Positions 24,160-36,933 of a DNA stretch of 64,000 nt are shown in pieces; position 1 is the first letter of the stretch, and each line of letters starts with the position of its first letter. The translations under genes were made by a program, and so were the position numbers. Where the stretch lies: positions 13,010,839 through 13,074,838 of the forward strand of contig CM049316.1 in the NCBI GenBank assembly GCA_026874595.1. The letters are read 5' to 3'. The stretch comes from Sipunculus nudus (lineage: Eukaryota; Annelida; Sipuncula; Golfingiida; Sipunculidae). The notes beneath the pieces were generated by a model. The model ran no database searches. It was given only the letters and a program-made list of their open reading frames with translations, and was not told the origin of the DNA.

Positions 24160-24460
24160 AGATTTAAATCCAGGCTGAATTTAACTTCACCTAGATGAGA
24201 TTGCGATTGTGATCTCACTTAGGCGAGATTGCCATTGTGATCTCACCTAGATGGATTTCAGACTTGCCTAAATGAGATCACATTCGCAATCTTGCATAGG
24301 TGAGATTTATATCAAGGTGAGATCAAAATCCATCAAGGAGAGGGCAAGGATTTTATTCTTACCTAGGCAAGTTTAAAATCTGTTTGGTATTATCCAGGCC
24401 AGTTTAAAATCCACCTGATATCACCTAGGTGAGTTAAAAATCTGCCTAGATTTGATAAAT
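24160..24460 (+). repeat. Self-complementary degenerate repeat, A-unit specific
   Basis: GAGATTGCGATTGTGATCTC-type units occur in both orientations (inverse GAGATCACATTCGCAATC near 24270) with CACCTAGGTGAG motifs. This should form extended hairpins. It is absent after gene B. Confidence 0.6.
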
Positions 24461-25190
24461 ATAATGACCTAATCTTATTTTCTAATATTTTATGCATTGT
24501 TATTGACATTTGAAAGATGTTTTCAGTAAGATTTTCAATATTTTATCACTGAATGGTTATATATAATTAATATTAACAGAATATTATAATATTAATGTAA
24601 TAATTAACATTATATATATATACATGTATATATATATATTAATCTAAGTAATCTAAGTGTGTAGGGTACACACAGTTCTGACCAATGTCTGTGATATAGC
24701 TACATACACTTTAAATGTCTTAAGAATAAATGCACTGATAATAACTAATACTGATATATATATGAAGAGACACAAACACATACACGCATGATTGATGACC
24801 AGCTCAGAAAGCATGGGAATGATCAAATGATATATATTTATCACACTACTCAAGGAACATTCAAGTGGTGATGCTTCATTACAGGATAAAGATTATATAT
24901 GTTTATATGTAAATTTAGAAAAGAACATTTTTTATGTGTTTATAATACCATATAATGTATCACATGAAAATTTTGTATTAGAAATTCCAGGCTTCACTTC
25001 TTATATATATATATATATATGTATATGATAGTTTACTTTGTTAAATAAGTAATGAGTTAAACATTAATGTATAATCCACATTGTATTAGAGTCAATGAGT
25101 TTACTTATCATATGTTATTGTTAATATTATAGTTAAGAAATATATTGTAATATGTTAATTGATAATATCTGTAAATTAGACCACCAGCTG

Positions 25191-25510
25191 TGCTAACTGC
25201 TAGATGTCATGCCAGGTTATCTGTGTTGTGTCTAGAAGTTGTTGACGAGTTCTGTGTGCCTCGATCTGTGGTGACATACAATCAGAATGGTATTTGGTAT
25301 CGTGATCCGCCTGGCTTTTTACACTCAACACTTTACCATTACTGATGCATTCCTGTGTATCTTTTATATCAGAATAAACTTGGTTTTTTTTCAATGTTAA
25401 GGACTGTTTCTGTACTTTTCAATACTGACAAATGTTTTGTTGGAGCTACAAAAACTTTCCCTGACTGTTTGATGTTTCAGTACAATTAAGTATGACCTTG
25501 ATGATGAAGA
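25191..25510 (-). other. Conserved block with antisense reading frame downstream of gene A
   Basis: Very similar to 48130-48500. On the minus strand the segment coding KVLSVKSQADHDTKYHSDCM is shared, and indels between copies are multiples of three. In A the frame is cut by a TGA just upstream of KVQKQSLTL, where B reads through. On the plus strand it contains AATAAA (25372). It could be an antisense gene remnant or a distal 3' UTR of gene A. No known domain is recognised. Confidence 0.4.
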
Positions 25511-25579
25511 CCAAGGTCATGAACGGTTTCCAAACTTCAATTTTATAAAATGTGAACACTTGCAATAAATTTTCCATTC

Positions 25580-27100
25580 CAGAGGTAGAGGACTTGATAG
25601 TGGGTGTGTTGGAGGGCAGTTACAACACTTCTGTAGCTCTGTATATATTTTCTTAATTTAATAAATTTTATGCAGTTGCAATAAAACTACTGTCACCAGT
25701 ACTTAGGTGGAAGGACTCAGTGGGGGGTGAGGGGGGTGGGGATGGTGGGGGTTGAGTAACAACGCTTTTGCGTTTAATTCAAGAGTGCTTACAGGAAAAA
25801 AAGGTTATTCATAATTATTCAATATTCAAAAACAGGCAGATAGGTGGAAAAACAAAGCAAATCACTTTTATTCCAATTCCACTGAGGCAAGAGAATAAGG
25901 AACAAATGTTTGCACCAGATTCTAATATTTTTTATTACATCAAATTTTTTTTCTTCAAAGTTTACTATACATTTACAGTATAAAAAATATATCAGAAAAC
26001 TTAAGTTGATTCAAAATTCTAAATTGCATCAGAATTAATCTGTAGCTGGTTGGTCAGGTGACATCACATTTTGCATGAGGATGTAGTATTTTTTTTATAA
26101 AATATATTTTTTGAATTTGCAAAACAATAAACATATCTGAAAACAACACTTGATTCAGAATCCACAATTCTAAATTGCACCTTTATATATCCATGATTTG
26201 GCTCATATATTAGCAAATTTTGCCTACTGATTTGTTCAATTATATTTTAATTGAATGATCTAAACAGAAATTATTTTCTTAAAATAATTTGTGATCTGAC
26301 CTAATGTTGAAACTGAAGCATGTAGGCAGTTTGTTAATATAAGATCTATCCTATTACAATGCTCATTGCTTGGCTCTTTGATAAGCTGTTTACAATTCAG
26401 CAGTTTATACATTTGTTAATTTAGATCTTATTTCTTTATTGAACCAATTATTTAATTTTTATTAAATGTTAACACAATTGGTTTAATAACAACAAGGGAC
26501 CCATGGGTCACGGCGCTCAGCTGTTATATATGATAAAAAAATATGATTTTGAAATGAGGCACATGCTGGCTTTGTGTGGAAATAAATATAAGCTGTATTA
26601 TGAGTTGTTGGTGTTTAGCTTATGTATGATTTTGATAGTTTCTTTGGAGACAGGGAAGAGATTGATTTAATTTATTTTATTAACAAATTGAGTGCTACTG
26701 TCATACAGATTTTGACTTGGCCATATAACTGATAAGCAGCACATATAAGATAAGAGTTTAACTATTTATTAAAATTTAATAACAAATATTGTGCCAAATA
26801 TAATTTTTATTAAAAATAATAAGAGAATCATATGATTTTTTTAATAAAATATAACTGAAATGATTATTAAAATAATATTATAGAATATATTCATGAATGC
26901 ATTCATGAATACATTTTGAAAGTATTTGCACTGGTATTCAAATACTTTCATTTTTACCTGAATTCCCATTCTTATGCAAGAAATTTTATAATGGAGTACA
27001 TATTCATATTCATATTATATACATTTGCCACGTATTCGCACCATGTCTTGTATTTATTCAGTTTTATCCAAACAATGATGTTGAGAATCCAGAATATAAA
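25580..27100 (+). other. Intergenic junction between duplication units, repeat fragments
   Basis: Contains a fragment related to 3780-3900 and 29120-29250, a G-rich tract at 25722-25760, a fragment like 31270-31340, and an isolated R1 5' end at 26493. No gene is seen. Confidence 0.5.
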
Positions 27101-29005
27101 CAAAGGACCCATGGGTCACGACAACCAGCTTAAGTTTGAAATTTTTGCAAATGCAAAATATGAAAAATATTCTATTGTAATGTTTTTCATTTATATAAGC
27201 ATATGAGAAGCTAAGAGGAAAGGGCCCTCCTACTTGGTTATAGTAAAGTTCTCAATATATGATTGCAAACTAATACTCTGACAAGACTGTCATGAAGAAA
27301 AACAGTAAAAGTTTTGAGATACTGTGATGCATATGAAAAATTTACAGATGGACAGGCAAGTGGACAGAATGGACTAATACCTTTATTTCACTTTCAAGGG
27401 AATAATGCATTTAGGTTTATATATAAGCCTATTTTTTTAGCATATCCACTTTTTTCATTAATAGTTTTTATCTGATTCATTATTTTTAATTACAAGTTTT
27501 ATAAATTTGTAATATAAAAACTGAAAATATAAGTTAAAATATTAGAATTCTAAGTTGCAATCATTATATATTCAGATTGTAGTTCATATTGGGTCATATT
27601 ATGCATACACATATATTTTATTATTTTTAAATCAAATGTTTAAACTGAATGTAAAAGAAAATAATGCCACAACATGGCATCTACAAAATTATTCCTTGAA
27701 TCCCTATTAAAAAGTTTTGCACATTGAAGTTTTCAGTACATGCTTAATTTTATTCACCGAAATAAAATAAAAGATTCAGTACATTTGATAAAATAAAAAC
27801 ATCTTTTCATATAAAGTATACACACTGTTGGTTGAAGGAGGGACAAACAATATCATTATGCTAATTACAATCTCAGCTGTAATTAATTACTGGAATTAAA
27901 AGTCAATTTCACACCTGGTGAAGTTTTACTCTTCTGAAGTAAAGCATTACTTATCTGATGAACATCCACACTTTTATAGCAATACATCACTTTCTGGACA
28001 CAATTAAATGTGCACTTTAATCATTGTAACCCTGTTGGCACAATACAAAATCTAAAATGTAGCATGCCCAAGAATAAAATAAAATACAGAAAATTATAAC
28101 ATTCATCTAGTTTATGCACCAGCTGGGGGGGAGGGGGGGGGGGGGGTGAGTGCAGGGCAGAGGGAAAGCCTACTAGTAGTGGCCAAGCTGGGCCAAGGTA
28201 AGCTGCCTGGGGTGGGTTACATAATGCAAGTGAAGGCTGTACTACCAGGTGGGCCAGATGTAAACAACACTTGACTTGGTGTATGAAAACTTGAATAAAA
28301 GCTACACTTTTCAAACAATTTCTGTGAAATTTCAGATTTTAAAAGATTAAATCCTTATGTATATATGCTGTGAAAATTAAATCAACAGTGCTTACAGGGA
28401 AAAAACGTGCCACTGCCAATTTTGGACAAAATTTAAGGTATTGATTTTTTATTAATGCTAATAACTTGAAAAATTTGCAAAATTCAGATCTAATTTTGGG
28501 TAAACAATTGAATCTTGATTAAATAAAGTTATATTCCTGAAAAAAAGTCTCCAGCTTCAGCAATTCTCATGTTAAATGAGCAAATATATTTCCTGATTTT
28601 TTAAAAATTGCATTATATTTGGGCCTATAACTTCAAAATAATACCTAATACTGACCTAATTTTTGGTATGTGCACAGAAAATGTATGGAAAAATATGAAT
28701 ACTAAATAAGATCAAAAACAGATCAGTGGTTTTTATATTAGATAGCCTTGAAGTGTAACAATGGCTTTTTCATGGAAAACGGAGGTTTTTCCTTAATATC
28801 TCGAAGGAACAAAGTTCTAATGACCCAATTTATGGTATGGTAGGAAATTTTGGGGACATCTAATGGTATGCAGAATTTTGGATTTGTAGGTCCAACAGTT
28901 TTAAAACGTGCCCTGTTAACGGCCGGATGGCCGGCTGGCCGGACGGACTGACGACGGACAAAGGACCACGACTATAGCTCAGATGACTTATAGTCAGCTG
29001 AGCTA
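27101..29005 (+). mobile_element. Family R1 element, second full copy
   Basis: Collinear along its length with 1306-3201. The 5' end is CAAAGGACCCATGGGTCACG and the 3' hairpin of TAGCTCAG with CTGAGCTA ends at 29005. It contains a G-rich run at 28125-28147. No coding capacity. Confidence 0.6.
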
Positions 29006-30624
29006 AAAATAGGATCTAACTGAACAAATGTGTAAACTGCTGAATTGTCAACAGCTTGTCAAAGTTGTCAACAACTTATCATTTTAAAAAATGTTAACAC
29101 TTGTAAAAAAAGTTTCCAGTCCACAGGTGGAAGGACTTGATTGTAGGTGTGGTGGGGGAGGGAGGGTTGATACAGATGGGAGTTGCAACACCTCTGAATA
29201 TATTTTCTTTATTTAATACATTTTATGCAGTTGCAATAGAACTATGACCCAAGTGCTCGGGGGGGGGGGGGGGGGGGGGGAAGCGGATGATGGAAGTAAC
29301 ATCACCTTTGCATATACATACAGGATAAGAAATTTAATTCAACATGGCTGAAAGGGAAAAAAGTACAGTTGGTCCTGCTTAACTGTATATCATATAATTG
29401 TATAAAATAATAAAAACCTAAACCTTTTCTTAGGGTTTCTTATAAAATTCTCTGTTTTCATAAATATCTGATAAATGTATTTATCTGTTAATTATATTAA
29501 AAAAACCGGAACAGAATAGAAGTTTATTTAGGAAAAAGGCCTCAGGCCCAAAGTTTCAAACATTTCAATAAATATTCAATTTTAATAATCAATCAAATGG
29601 AAGGTAGCAGTCTTATATTTTCTAATAAACACTGCCATTAACACAAGTAACAGAACTGCATATTTACCTACATACACTATAAATCTTGGACCACTGACCA
29701 TTCCATCCTCTATATGCCTCACCAGACTGGCTAAAATAGTCTACCTCCTTTCATAACATGCTTAATTAAATGTGTGTTGACAAGTTAACTCTAAAACAAT
29801 GGACATGGACATACCCTGTCACAGGGTATGTTCATAATAAACATAGGACACTCTATAAACACAGACTTTGATCTGAGTGCATCATGTAAACCATCAAACT
29901 ATGGATATGTTTTATGATTTTATGATAAAATTACTTCAGAAAACAGTATCCATTTGTTTGTATAGTTAATTCAAAGTACGAGTCTGCATTTACTGGCCTT
30001 ATGTGGCCTCTGACCTTATTGACCTTTGACACATTCACTTGATATGCATGCAGCCAGACATTCACACTGCATACTCACATTGGTTTTAAAGAGTAACAAT
30101 CTCTGGTTGACTTTCCTAGAATTTTTTTTTATACTACACTTGAACAGGTAACCTATACAAACAGATAAATGCAGAGTAATTCTCTATTTCTTTTGTTGAA
30201 ACAAATAAAATGGTTAATGGTAAATCAAAATCCTTTAAGAATTGTATAAAACCTTTTCACAAACTTTGAAATATTCATGTGATCAGTAAGCTGTCTGCCA
30301 TTTGCAGTATTTGGAAACAGGTTAATATTCAGTATTTTCCCCATAGAGAATGTAAAAATTATAAAAAAAAAATAAAATATATAAACTAATTAATTGAAAC
30401 ATCATTCAAAGAAAAATGTAATAACTCACTCTGAAAGCACTAAATGATACAGAAAACATGTACAAGCCATCCTATAACAACTCATGGTATCATAGTGACG
30501 GCTACAACCTTGAAGATTAGCTTCCCGCCTATTTTAATAGCCCGCTTAAATGAATATTATCAATTGACAAATGTGATATTCAATTAAATGGGATCAAATG
30601 TATTCATAATTATTAAATATTTGA

Positions 30625-31271
30625 CAAGTGAGCCAGTGGTCATGACCCTCAGCTGTTTTGAAAGACATTCACAAAAGAAATTTTATCATCTGAATGCCAA
30701 ATTTTGTAGGTGGTATCCCAATTCAAGTGAAGCATATAGTTAAATGATACGGATAACAGAGACCCAAGTTCAGGATTCAGAGGAGACTTTTTCATGGACC
30801 TCCAAGGATTTAAAGTTAGAAGTTTCTAAGTCAAATGGTTACAATTTGTGCCCTGTTAACAGATGACCACATCTTTGAATGTATCAAAAATAGAGAAAAA
30901 AAATTGTAAAAATTAAAAAAAAGTACAGGTGGCACTATTAGTCTGCATGAACTGATGTAACACTCTATGATGAATATGTATCCCAGGAATCATGATGATC
31001 AATGCATTAGTTGTTCAGATACTGGAGCTTTTGTATCAAATTTTAATAATTCTGGGTGGTACTACTAGGCCCCATAGCTCCAAGGATATGGGTAACAGAG
31101 ACCTAATATAAGGTTTCCTAGGAGATTTTTTTTATGGACCACCTTGGATGTCAATTTAGAAGATTCCAGGTCCAGCAGTTATGATTTGTGCCTGGTTAAC
31201 AGACAGACTGACAAAAGGACGACAGACAAGTACTAATCACTAGAGCTCAGATGGCTTTCAGTCAGCTGAGC
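30625..31271 (+). mobile_element. Short element with R1-type ends
   Basis: It starts CAAGTGAGCCAGTGGTCATG then CCTCAGCTG, and ends with a hairpin of GCTCAG and CTGAGC followed by AAAAAA. The 5' and 3' termini resemble R1 but the interior differs and is only about 650 bp. Related 5' ends occur near 31575, 54089 and 57635. Confidence 0.5.
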
Positions 31272-33846
31272 AAAAAACAGGCAGATAAATGGAAAAACAC
31301 AGCATATTCCAATGCCACTGAGGCAGGAGAATAATAAATGAATGTTTGCATTAGAACCTCATTTTTTATTACATCAATTTTTTCAAGTTAATAAATTTTA
31401 AAATACATTTACAGTATAACATATAAATTTGAACATTAAAGTTGATTTACAATTTCATCAGAATCTATAGATAATTTGGTCAGGTGACATCACATTATGC
31501 AAAAAGATGTATTAACTAAGGTTAACAGTGTTTTTCATATCAAGGCCCTGCAGTTTTTAGGAGTCTCAACAAAATAAGTGACCAATAGGTCATGATTTCA
31601 GCTGACAAGCATAATATAATCGGAGTATTCTTACAACTGTTGTCCTATTTAGAAGAAAATGATTGCAAATGTTGTGAAAATTTTGGGATGAGGCAGGAAG
31701 ATTTGCACAAAAGTTGGTGAGGCTAGCGCTTGTAGTTTCTGAGATTGTTATACTAGTATGCTTACTTGACTTATTGACTAAGTTCAAATTCCTGTAACCA
31801 GTCCAAAATTCATCAAACCCAAACTGTTTGAATAATTTTGAGAGAGCTTGTCTCTGGGATCATTTCTGTGAATCATTAAACAATTAGGCTGAATGATTTC
31901 AGAAAAGAAGATTTTCAAAGGTTGTTAGCTTTTTCCCTGTAAAATGTAAGTTAATGCAGGTGGAGCCACAAATAGCACCATATTGGTCCTCTGACATTAC
32001 AACCAGAACACTGGCTGCCAGATTGCTTTTACATCTAGATCTGAGGATCATATTATAAAGCCCCGTGTGGATGAAAATATTTTTGTTGTTTTTTATGATC
32101 CTTCATGGCCTACAGGTAAACTGTCAATTGACATAAACCAGACTAATTGTAACATTTTTGAGTGTACTTAAAAATAACACCCAACATTAGTGAGAAAAAT
32201 TTCTGTTTTAACTCAGCTTATTGGTGAGCCCCTCTGCATGTTTGTTAAACTTCTGATGGCATGAATACAGGCATGGCACAGGGTTCTATAGACACAGCCA
32301 CTTGTACATGATACAGGAAATGACGCATTACCATAGAGGTGGGGTTTCAGTTTAGGGTGCAAAGTTCATATGTTTTCTCTTGTGTTTATTCATCATTCGT
32401 AGCATAATGTTCAGATTATGGGCTGTTTACCACAATATGATTGCACCATGATGGAAGACCACTGTGATGCAATCCTCAATATTGCTTGTATCACGACTCA
32501 AGTAGGCTTAATAGTCTAATTATCACTGCCTACTGAGTCAGGTTGTCACGGCTACGCCACAAAAAGCTCAATCCCACAACATGTGATATGTGACACAGTT
32601 TTGCATATAATTTGGAGATGCTAGTTGCTGCCATTTCTGATAAAGAAATTATGGGTAAATGTACTGATGACAAATGACCCTTGTACAATAAAGGTTGATG
32701 CAGGTGGCACCACCAATACCTCAATTTCAAATATGAGTCATGTGACAAATATCTGCATAAAATTTGATGAAGATAGCTTCAGCCATTTATGATATTGTTA
32801 TTTTAGTGTCCTTTTTTGGCCAAAAGCCTGAGTTCATGCAGCTTCCTGTAACTCAACCAAATTTCACAAAACTGGAACAGTTCAAACAAACTTGATAGAG
32901 ATTGTTTCAGAGATAACCCCTGTGAAATATTGAACAATTTGGCCTGACAGTTTTGGAGATGAAGATTTTAAAGTATTTTTAGCTTTTTCCCCAATAAAAT
33001 CTCAGTAAATGCAGATCCCAAAAAAATTCGCAAAATCCAATAAAGATTTTCAGATGACTGATTTTTTGCATAAAATTTGATGATGCTAGCTCAAATGGTT
33101 TTTAAGATAGCATGGTTAAAGTACAGATGACAGTCAACAGCTGACAGACTACTCCACACCATCGCATAAGCTCAAAGGTTCGCTAAAAATACTGCTGGTG
33201 CCACCACCAGTCTTCATGAAATAATTAAACAAGTCATGACCAATATTAATGCAAGGTTTTCAAAGCAATCCATGTATTATGCTCCCGAGGCAGCAGAAAT
33301 CTTGCACTACTAAAGAAGCTACTGATTTTCCTACTGCCTGGTTTGACGCTTCTAAAGGAGCTACTGATTTTCCTGCTGCCTGGTTGGACGGTATATGATA
33401 CATTTAGACACCAGGGGGTGAGTCGTAGTCTGGCAGCCAACCAAATGTCAGTTAAAAAACACTTGGCAGGCATCATGGCTCAAGATCTGCCCAAAGCTGC
33501 CCTTCAAGTGCACTAAAGTGGTTACTCATAGTAAAAAAAGTCAATTTTAATTGCTCCCTCTACATTCTCGCATCATTGACTGATTTGATTATGATATTAC
33601 AACTATGTTAGGGTATTCATGTATCCTTTTGCCAGCAAAACGGAAACCAGCCACTTGGTGTGCACTGAACCTATGTTGTTTCATTTGGTTTGAATTACAG
33701 CTCAATGGCAAGGCATCCTTTGTACACAATGATCTGTGAAAACAAGGCTTGGGGCCATTCTCTCTGAGCCTGTGTGCTGTTAAATGGTTACCGGGTGATG
33801 AGATGTCACTCAAAACAAAATGAACAACACTGGCTCTGTGTATTCT

Positions 33847-34040
33847 GGCAGATCCAGAGGAGGGGTCCAGGGGGCCTGAACCCCTTCCTTTTGAGCTGCA
33901 TTTAAGTTTTTTTTCCAGGGATTTGTACCAATTTTTCTGGCCTGGACCCCTCACTTTCTGGGTCAGGGTGACATTTTTTAGGGTTTTCTTACTAATATTT
34001 CCTGGTTGGACCCTCCCCTTTCCAATTTACTGGATCTGCC
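33847..34040. mobile_element. MITE-like element, 194 bp, inverted repeats
   Basis: GGCAGATCCAG at the left is mirrored by CTGGATCTGCC at the right. Inner AGGGGTCCAG faces TTGGACCCTCCCC. The ends are reminiscent of hAT-type MITEs. No clear target-site duplication was identified. Confidence 0.6.
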
Positions 34041-36511
34041 CCTGTGATATAAGTTACACCCCTAATAGTGTGCCTGTGCACCTATAATTTTTATAAAACA
34101 CTGATTAGCAGGTGAATTGTAGCCTTAAAAACCTGCGATGGAGTCAACAGTATGGCCAAAAGTGACAAGTCTTTTTATAGTTGATTAATGTTATGTTTCT
34201 ATGCCAGGCCTGGTTCCCCTGTGCAACCTGTGATATCAGGAAAAAATATTTACTCAATTGATTATCAATCACGTAGCAGAAACTATGGTTGAAAAACACC
34301 TGCCTTGTGGCTTGGTGTAAAGGAGTATATATATATATGCGCAAATATAATCCTGATGACAAAAATGTTCATGCATGCACTGAAAGACCAACAATACAGA
34401 GGTGTCCTAAAAAGGTGTTAGCCAAACACTCTTAGCTCACTTATGATCAGGCCACCATAAAAAAACATTTTTGTTTGAGGTTGAGTGCTGGTTTTTTTTT
34501 TTGTTTTTTTTTTGCTACTTATCTGCCAGCAATTATGATTATATAGTTATTTTTTTACAGTAATCAGCCTGAACAGTTAACATGACATATAATACAATCC
34601 CATGAGTCAGCACATTCAAAAGATTCAACAGTCACAGTTAAACTGCAGGCTAAAACTGCATCAAAATGAGCATCTTAACTTTTAAATCAGTATCTGATAC
34701 TACTTTATAACATCAAAGTTCTGTTGAGTCCACACATAGCGCCACATAGTTTTTTTTGGGTAATGGGTCATGTTTAGCCAAAGAAAATATTACTATTTGC
34801 TATTGACAAAGGAAATGCATATTAGCAAAATATGCAAAGAAATCTGTTACATATTAACTTGTGATAAAATTTGCTCCCCTGAATTTTGTAAATGCTAATG
34901 CTCAAGATTGCACAGATCTGGGTGGCGGACAACAGCGCAGGTTTCATGGTTCAAATAATGATTGAACTTTCACATGGAGGCCTAGAATTCTCCAAAATGC
35001 TTTCTCAGTAGGTGTATGTAGAGTTTGAACTGTGAAATTCAGATTTTATTTTGTGAATTGTGAACTGATTGCATATGGCTGATACCAGTACGTCATCCAT
35101 TTCAAGAAGCCAAATGAAAAACCTTTGACCTAGTTAGATTTTCTAAACCTCCCCCTTGAATTTCTGAACGCTTGGATTCTGACCTTTAATCACTTGGGGA
35201 CACCTGCGATGTGTGCTGTAAAATGTCCATACATGACAAATAATTTAGGAGCCAGAATCATGCAGGCAGTAGTCTTGTGGATCGGAACAATAGAAAAATT
35301 GTGGTAATACCTGGGGGACTGAATATCAAGGCACTCATTGGTCATGGCGCTCAGACGAATTTTGTAAAATTTTAGCGAATGCAGCATGTACTTATTTCTA
35401 TTTTTTATATATTAGCATCTGAAAAGCTAAGAGGAAATGGCCTTGCTATTTGGTGATAATAAAATTCAAAATATATGAATGCACGACAAATAGTATATAT
35501 GCAGTTTTTGGACTACATTGTACATCTAATTTAAGGTACAGGAGCCTCTAATGATAAAATATTTGTAAAACTGTCTGTATATCTTAACTATTTGAAAGTA
35601 ATACATCATTAAAATACCCACTGGGAATGTATGAAACCCTGTAAAATATAGAATAAGGAAGAAAGTTGAGATCAACTCTTGCATAATAATACAACTTCAA
35701 TTTATTGACTTAAAAAAATACTGTAAAAAAATTGTACATCTTCAATTGAGCATAAACTAAATCTAATAAGTATTTATTGTACTCTGTTATATATACCTGA
35801 AACCATTTAATCATGCAATAAGGGGAAAAGGTTATGGGCCTGAGAGTTATTTTAAAGGATATATTTGATAAACATAAAATGTTTAAATGTAATTAATAAT
35901 TCTAAATACAGTTAAAAGATATGGCAAAAAGGAGCTAAAGATTATATTCCAGGGAAGTGTGCCCTAATTCTTGATTGAGTGTACCAGTGGTATGCATGGC
36001 AAGAGCAATTAATTGAATGCTCCACACTTTTATAGCAATAGATCACTTTGTTGGCACAATTAAATGTGTACTTTATTCATAGTAACCCCTTGTAATACAA
36101 ACAAAATATCCATAATGTAACAAAAGTGAAGAATAAAAATGACTTCAATAAGAAAATTATAATATTAATTTAGTTGATGCATTCTTTCTGTGTGTGTGTG
36201 TGTGTGGAGGGGGGGGGAGGAATTATAATATTCATCCAGTTTATGCATCCTGTTTAGGGAGGAGGGGTGCAGAGAGAAAGTCAAGCTAAGCTGGACCAAG
36301 TGGTAGCCCAGCAAAGCTTAGTTTTTTCTATTATTTTTGTGTCACATTCTCAGAGTCTTAAACTCACACTTGTGAACTTAGGTGTCCATTAAAGGATAGA
36401 CTATCTGACAAGTTTACAAGATGACACAATGTTTTATTTTTCTATAAATTATAAATTATAAAAAAAAAATACCTTTGGCAACTGGTTGGCCTTTACTATA
36501 TGAACACACAC

Positions 36512-36568
<57 letters not shown>

Positions 36569-36765
36569 ATATATATACTCTTATACTGAACAAAAATTTA
36601 AAACAATAAATAAAATTCCTCCCTCCCTCCCTACTGGAAATGTTTTCTCACCTGTTCAACAAGAAACATTTTTTTTTTATGATGGCCTCAGGTAAGGATC
36701 CACCAAACAAGAGTGGGATACCTTCAGCCACTAAAAAAAGAACATGTCAGGGCCCCTTGGAAACA

Positions 36766-36850
36766 GTCGTTATGGTAGACCCAAACAAGTTGTTGGCTTG
36801 GCAACAATCTGAGTGGGTATAAATACAGCCTTGCGTTTGTTAGTCATCCT
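36766..36850 (+). promoter_or_regulatory. Gene B core promoter: X-box-like sites, TATA box, initiator
   Basis: GTTGGCTTGGCAAC at 36792-36805, a weaker copy at 36766-36780, TATAAATA at 36818-36825 after 12 bases, and initiator TCATCCT around A36846. The left half-site differs from gene A but the right half (GGCAAC) is closer to consensus. Confidence 0.72.
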
Positions 36851-36918
36851 TTCAAGTTAGATAAGGACTAAGTGAGCCCCACATCACAGTTAACCAGGGA
36901 AAGGATTTAAAGGTGACA

Positions 36919-36933
36919 TGGAAACTAAAATGG
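36919..36933 (+). CDS. Gene B exon 1
   Basis: ATG GAA ACT AAA ATG then donor gtatgt, identical to gene A exon 1. Confidence 0.85.

Larger units (their letters stand above)
1306..25560 (+). repeat. Segmental duplication, left unit (carries gene A)
   Basis: This block is collinear with 27101-48510. Matched landmarks are 1306/27101 (start of a 1.9 kb element), 3699/29005, about 4300/29690, 4377/34920, 8448/35531, all eight exons of genes A and B, and 25190-25500/48135-48500. Non-coding identity is high by eye, so the duplication is fairly recent. The left unit alone carries about 3202-3698, 4836-6592, 6735-8447, 12410-14287, about 15716-18483 and 24160-24600. Boundaries are approximate because repeats lie at both ends. 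Confidence 0.8.
29006..36760 (+). other. Intergenic region upstream of gene B, repeat-rich
   Basis: 29006-29480 matches 3699-4150, and 34920-36760 matches the gene A upstream flank without the two Helitron-like insertions. Between them (about 29716-34915) lie dispersed repeats described separately and no gene. A poly-G run is at 29259-29280 and a long (TA)n at 36518-36567. Confidence 0.55.
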
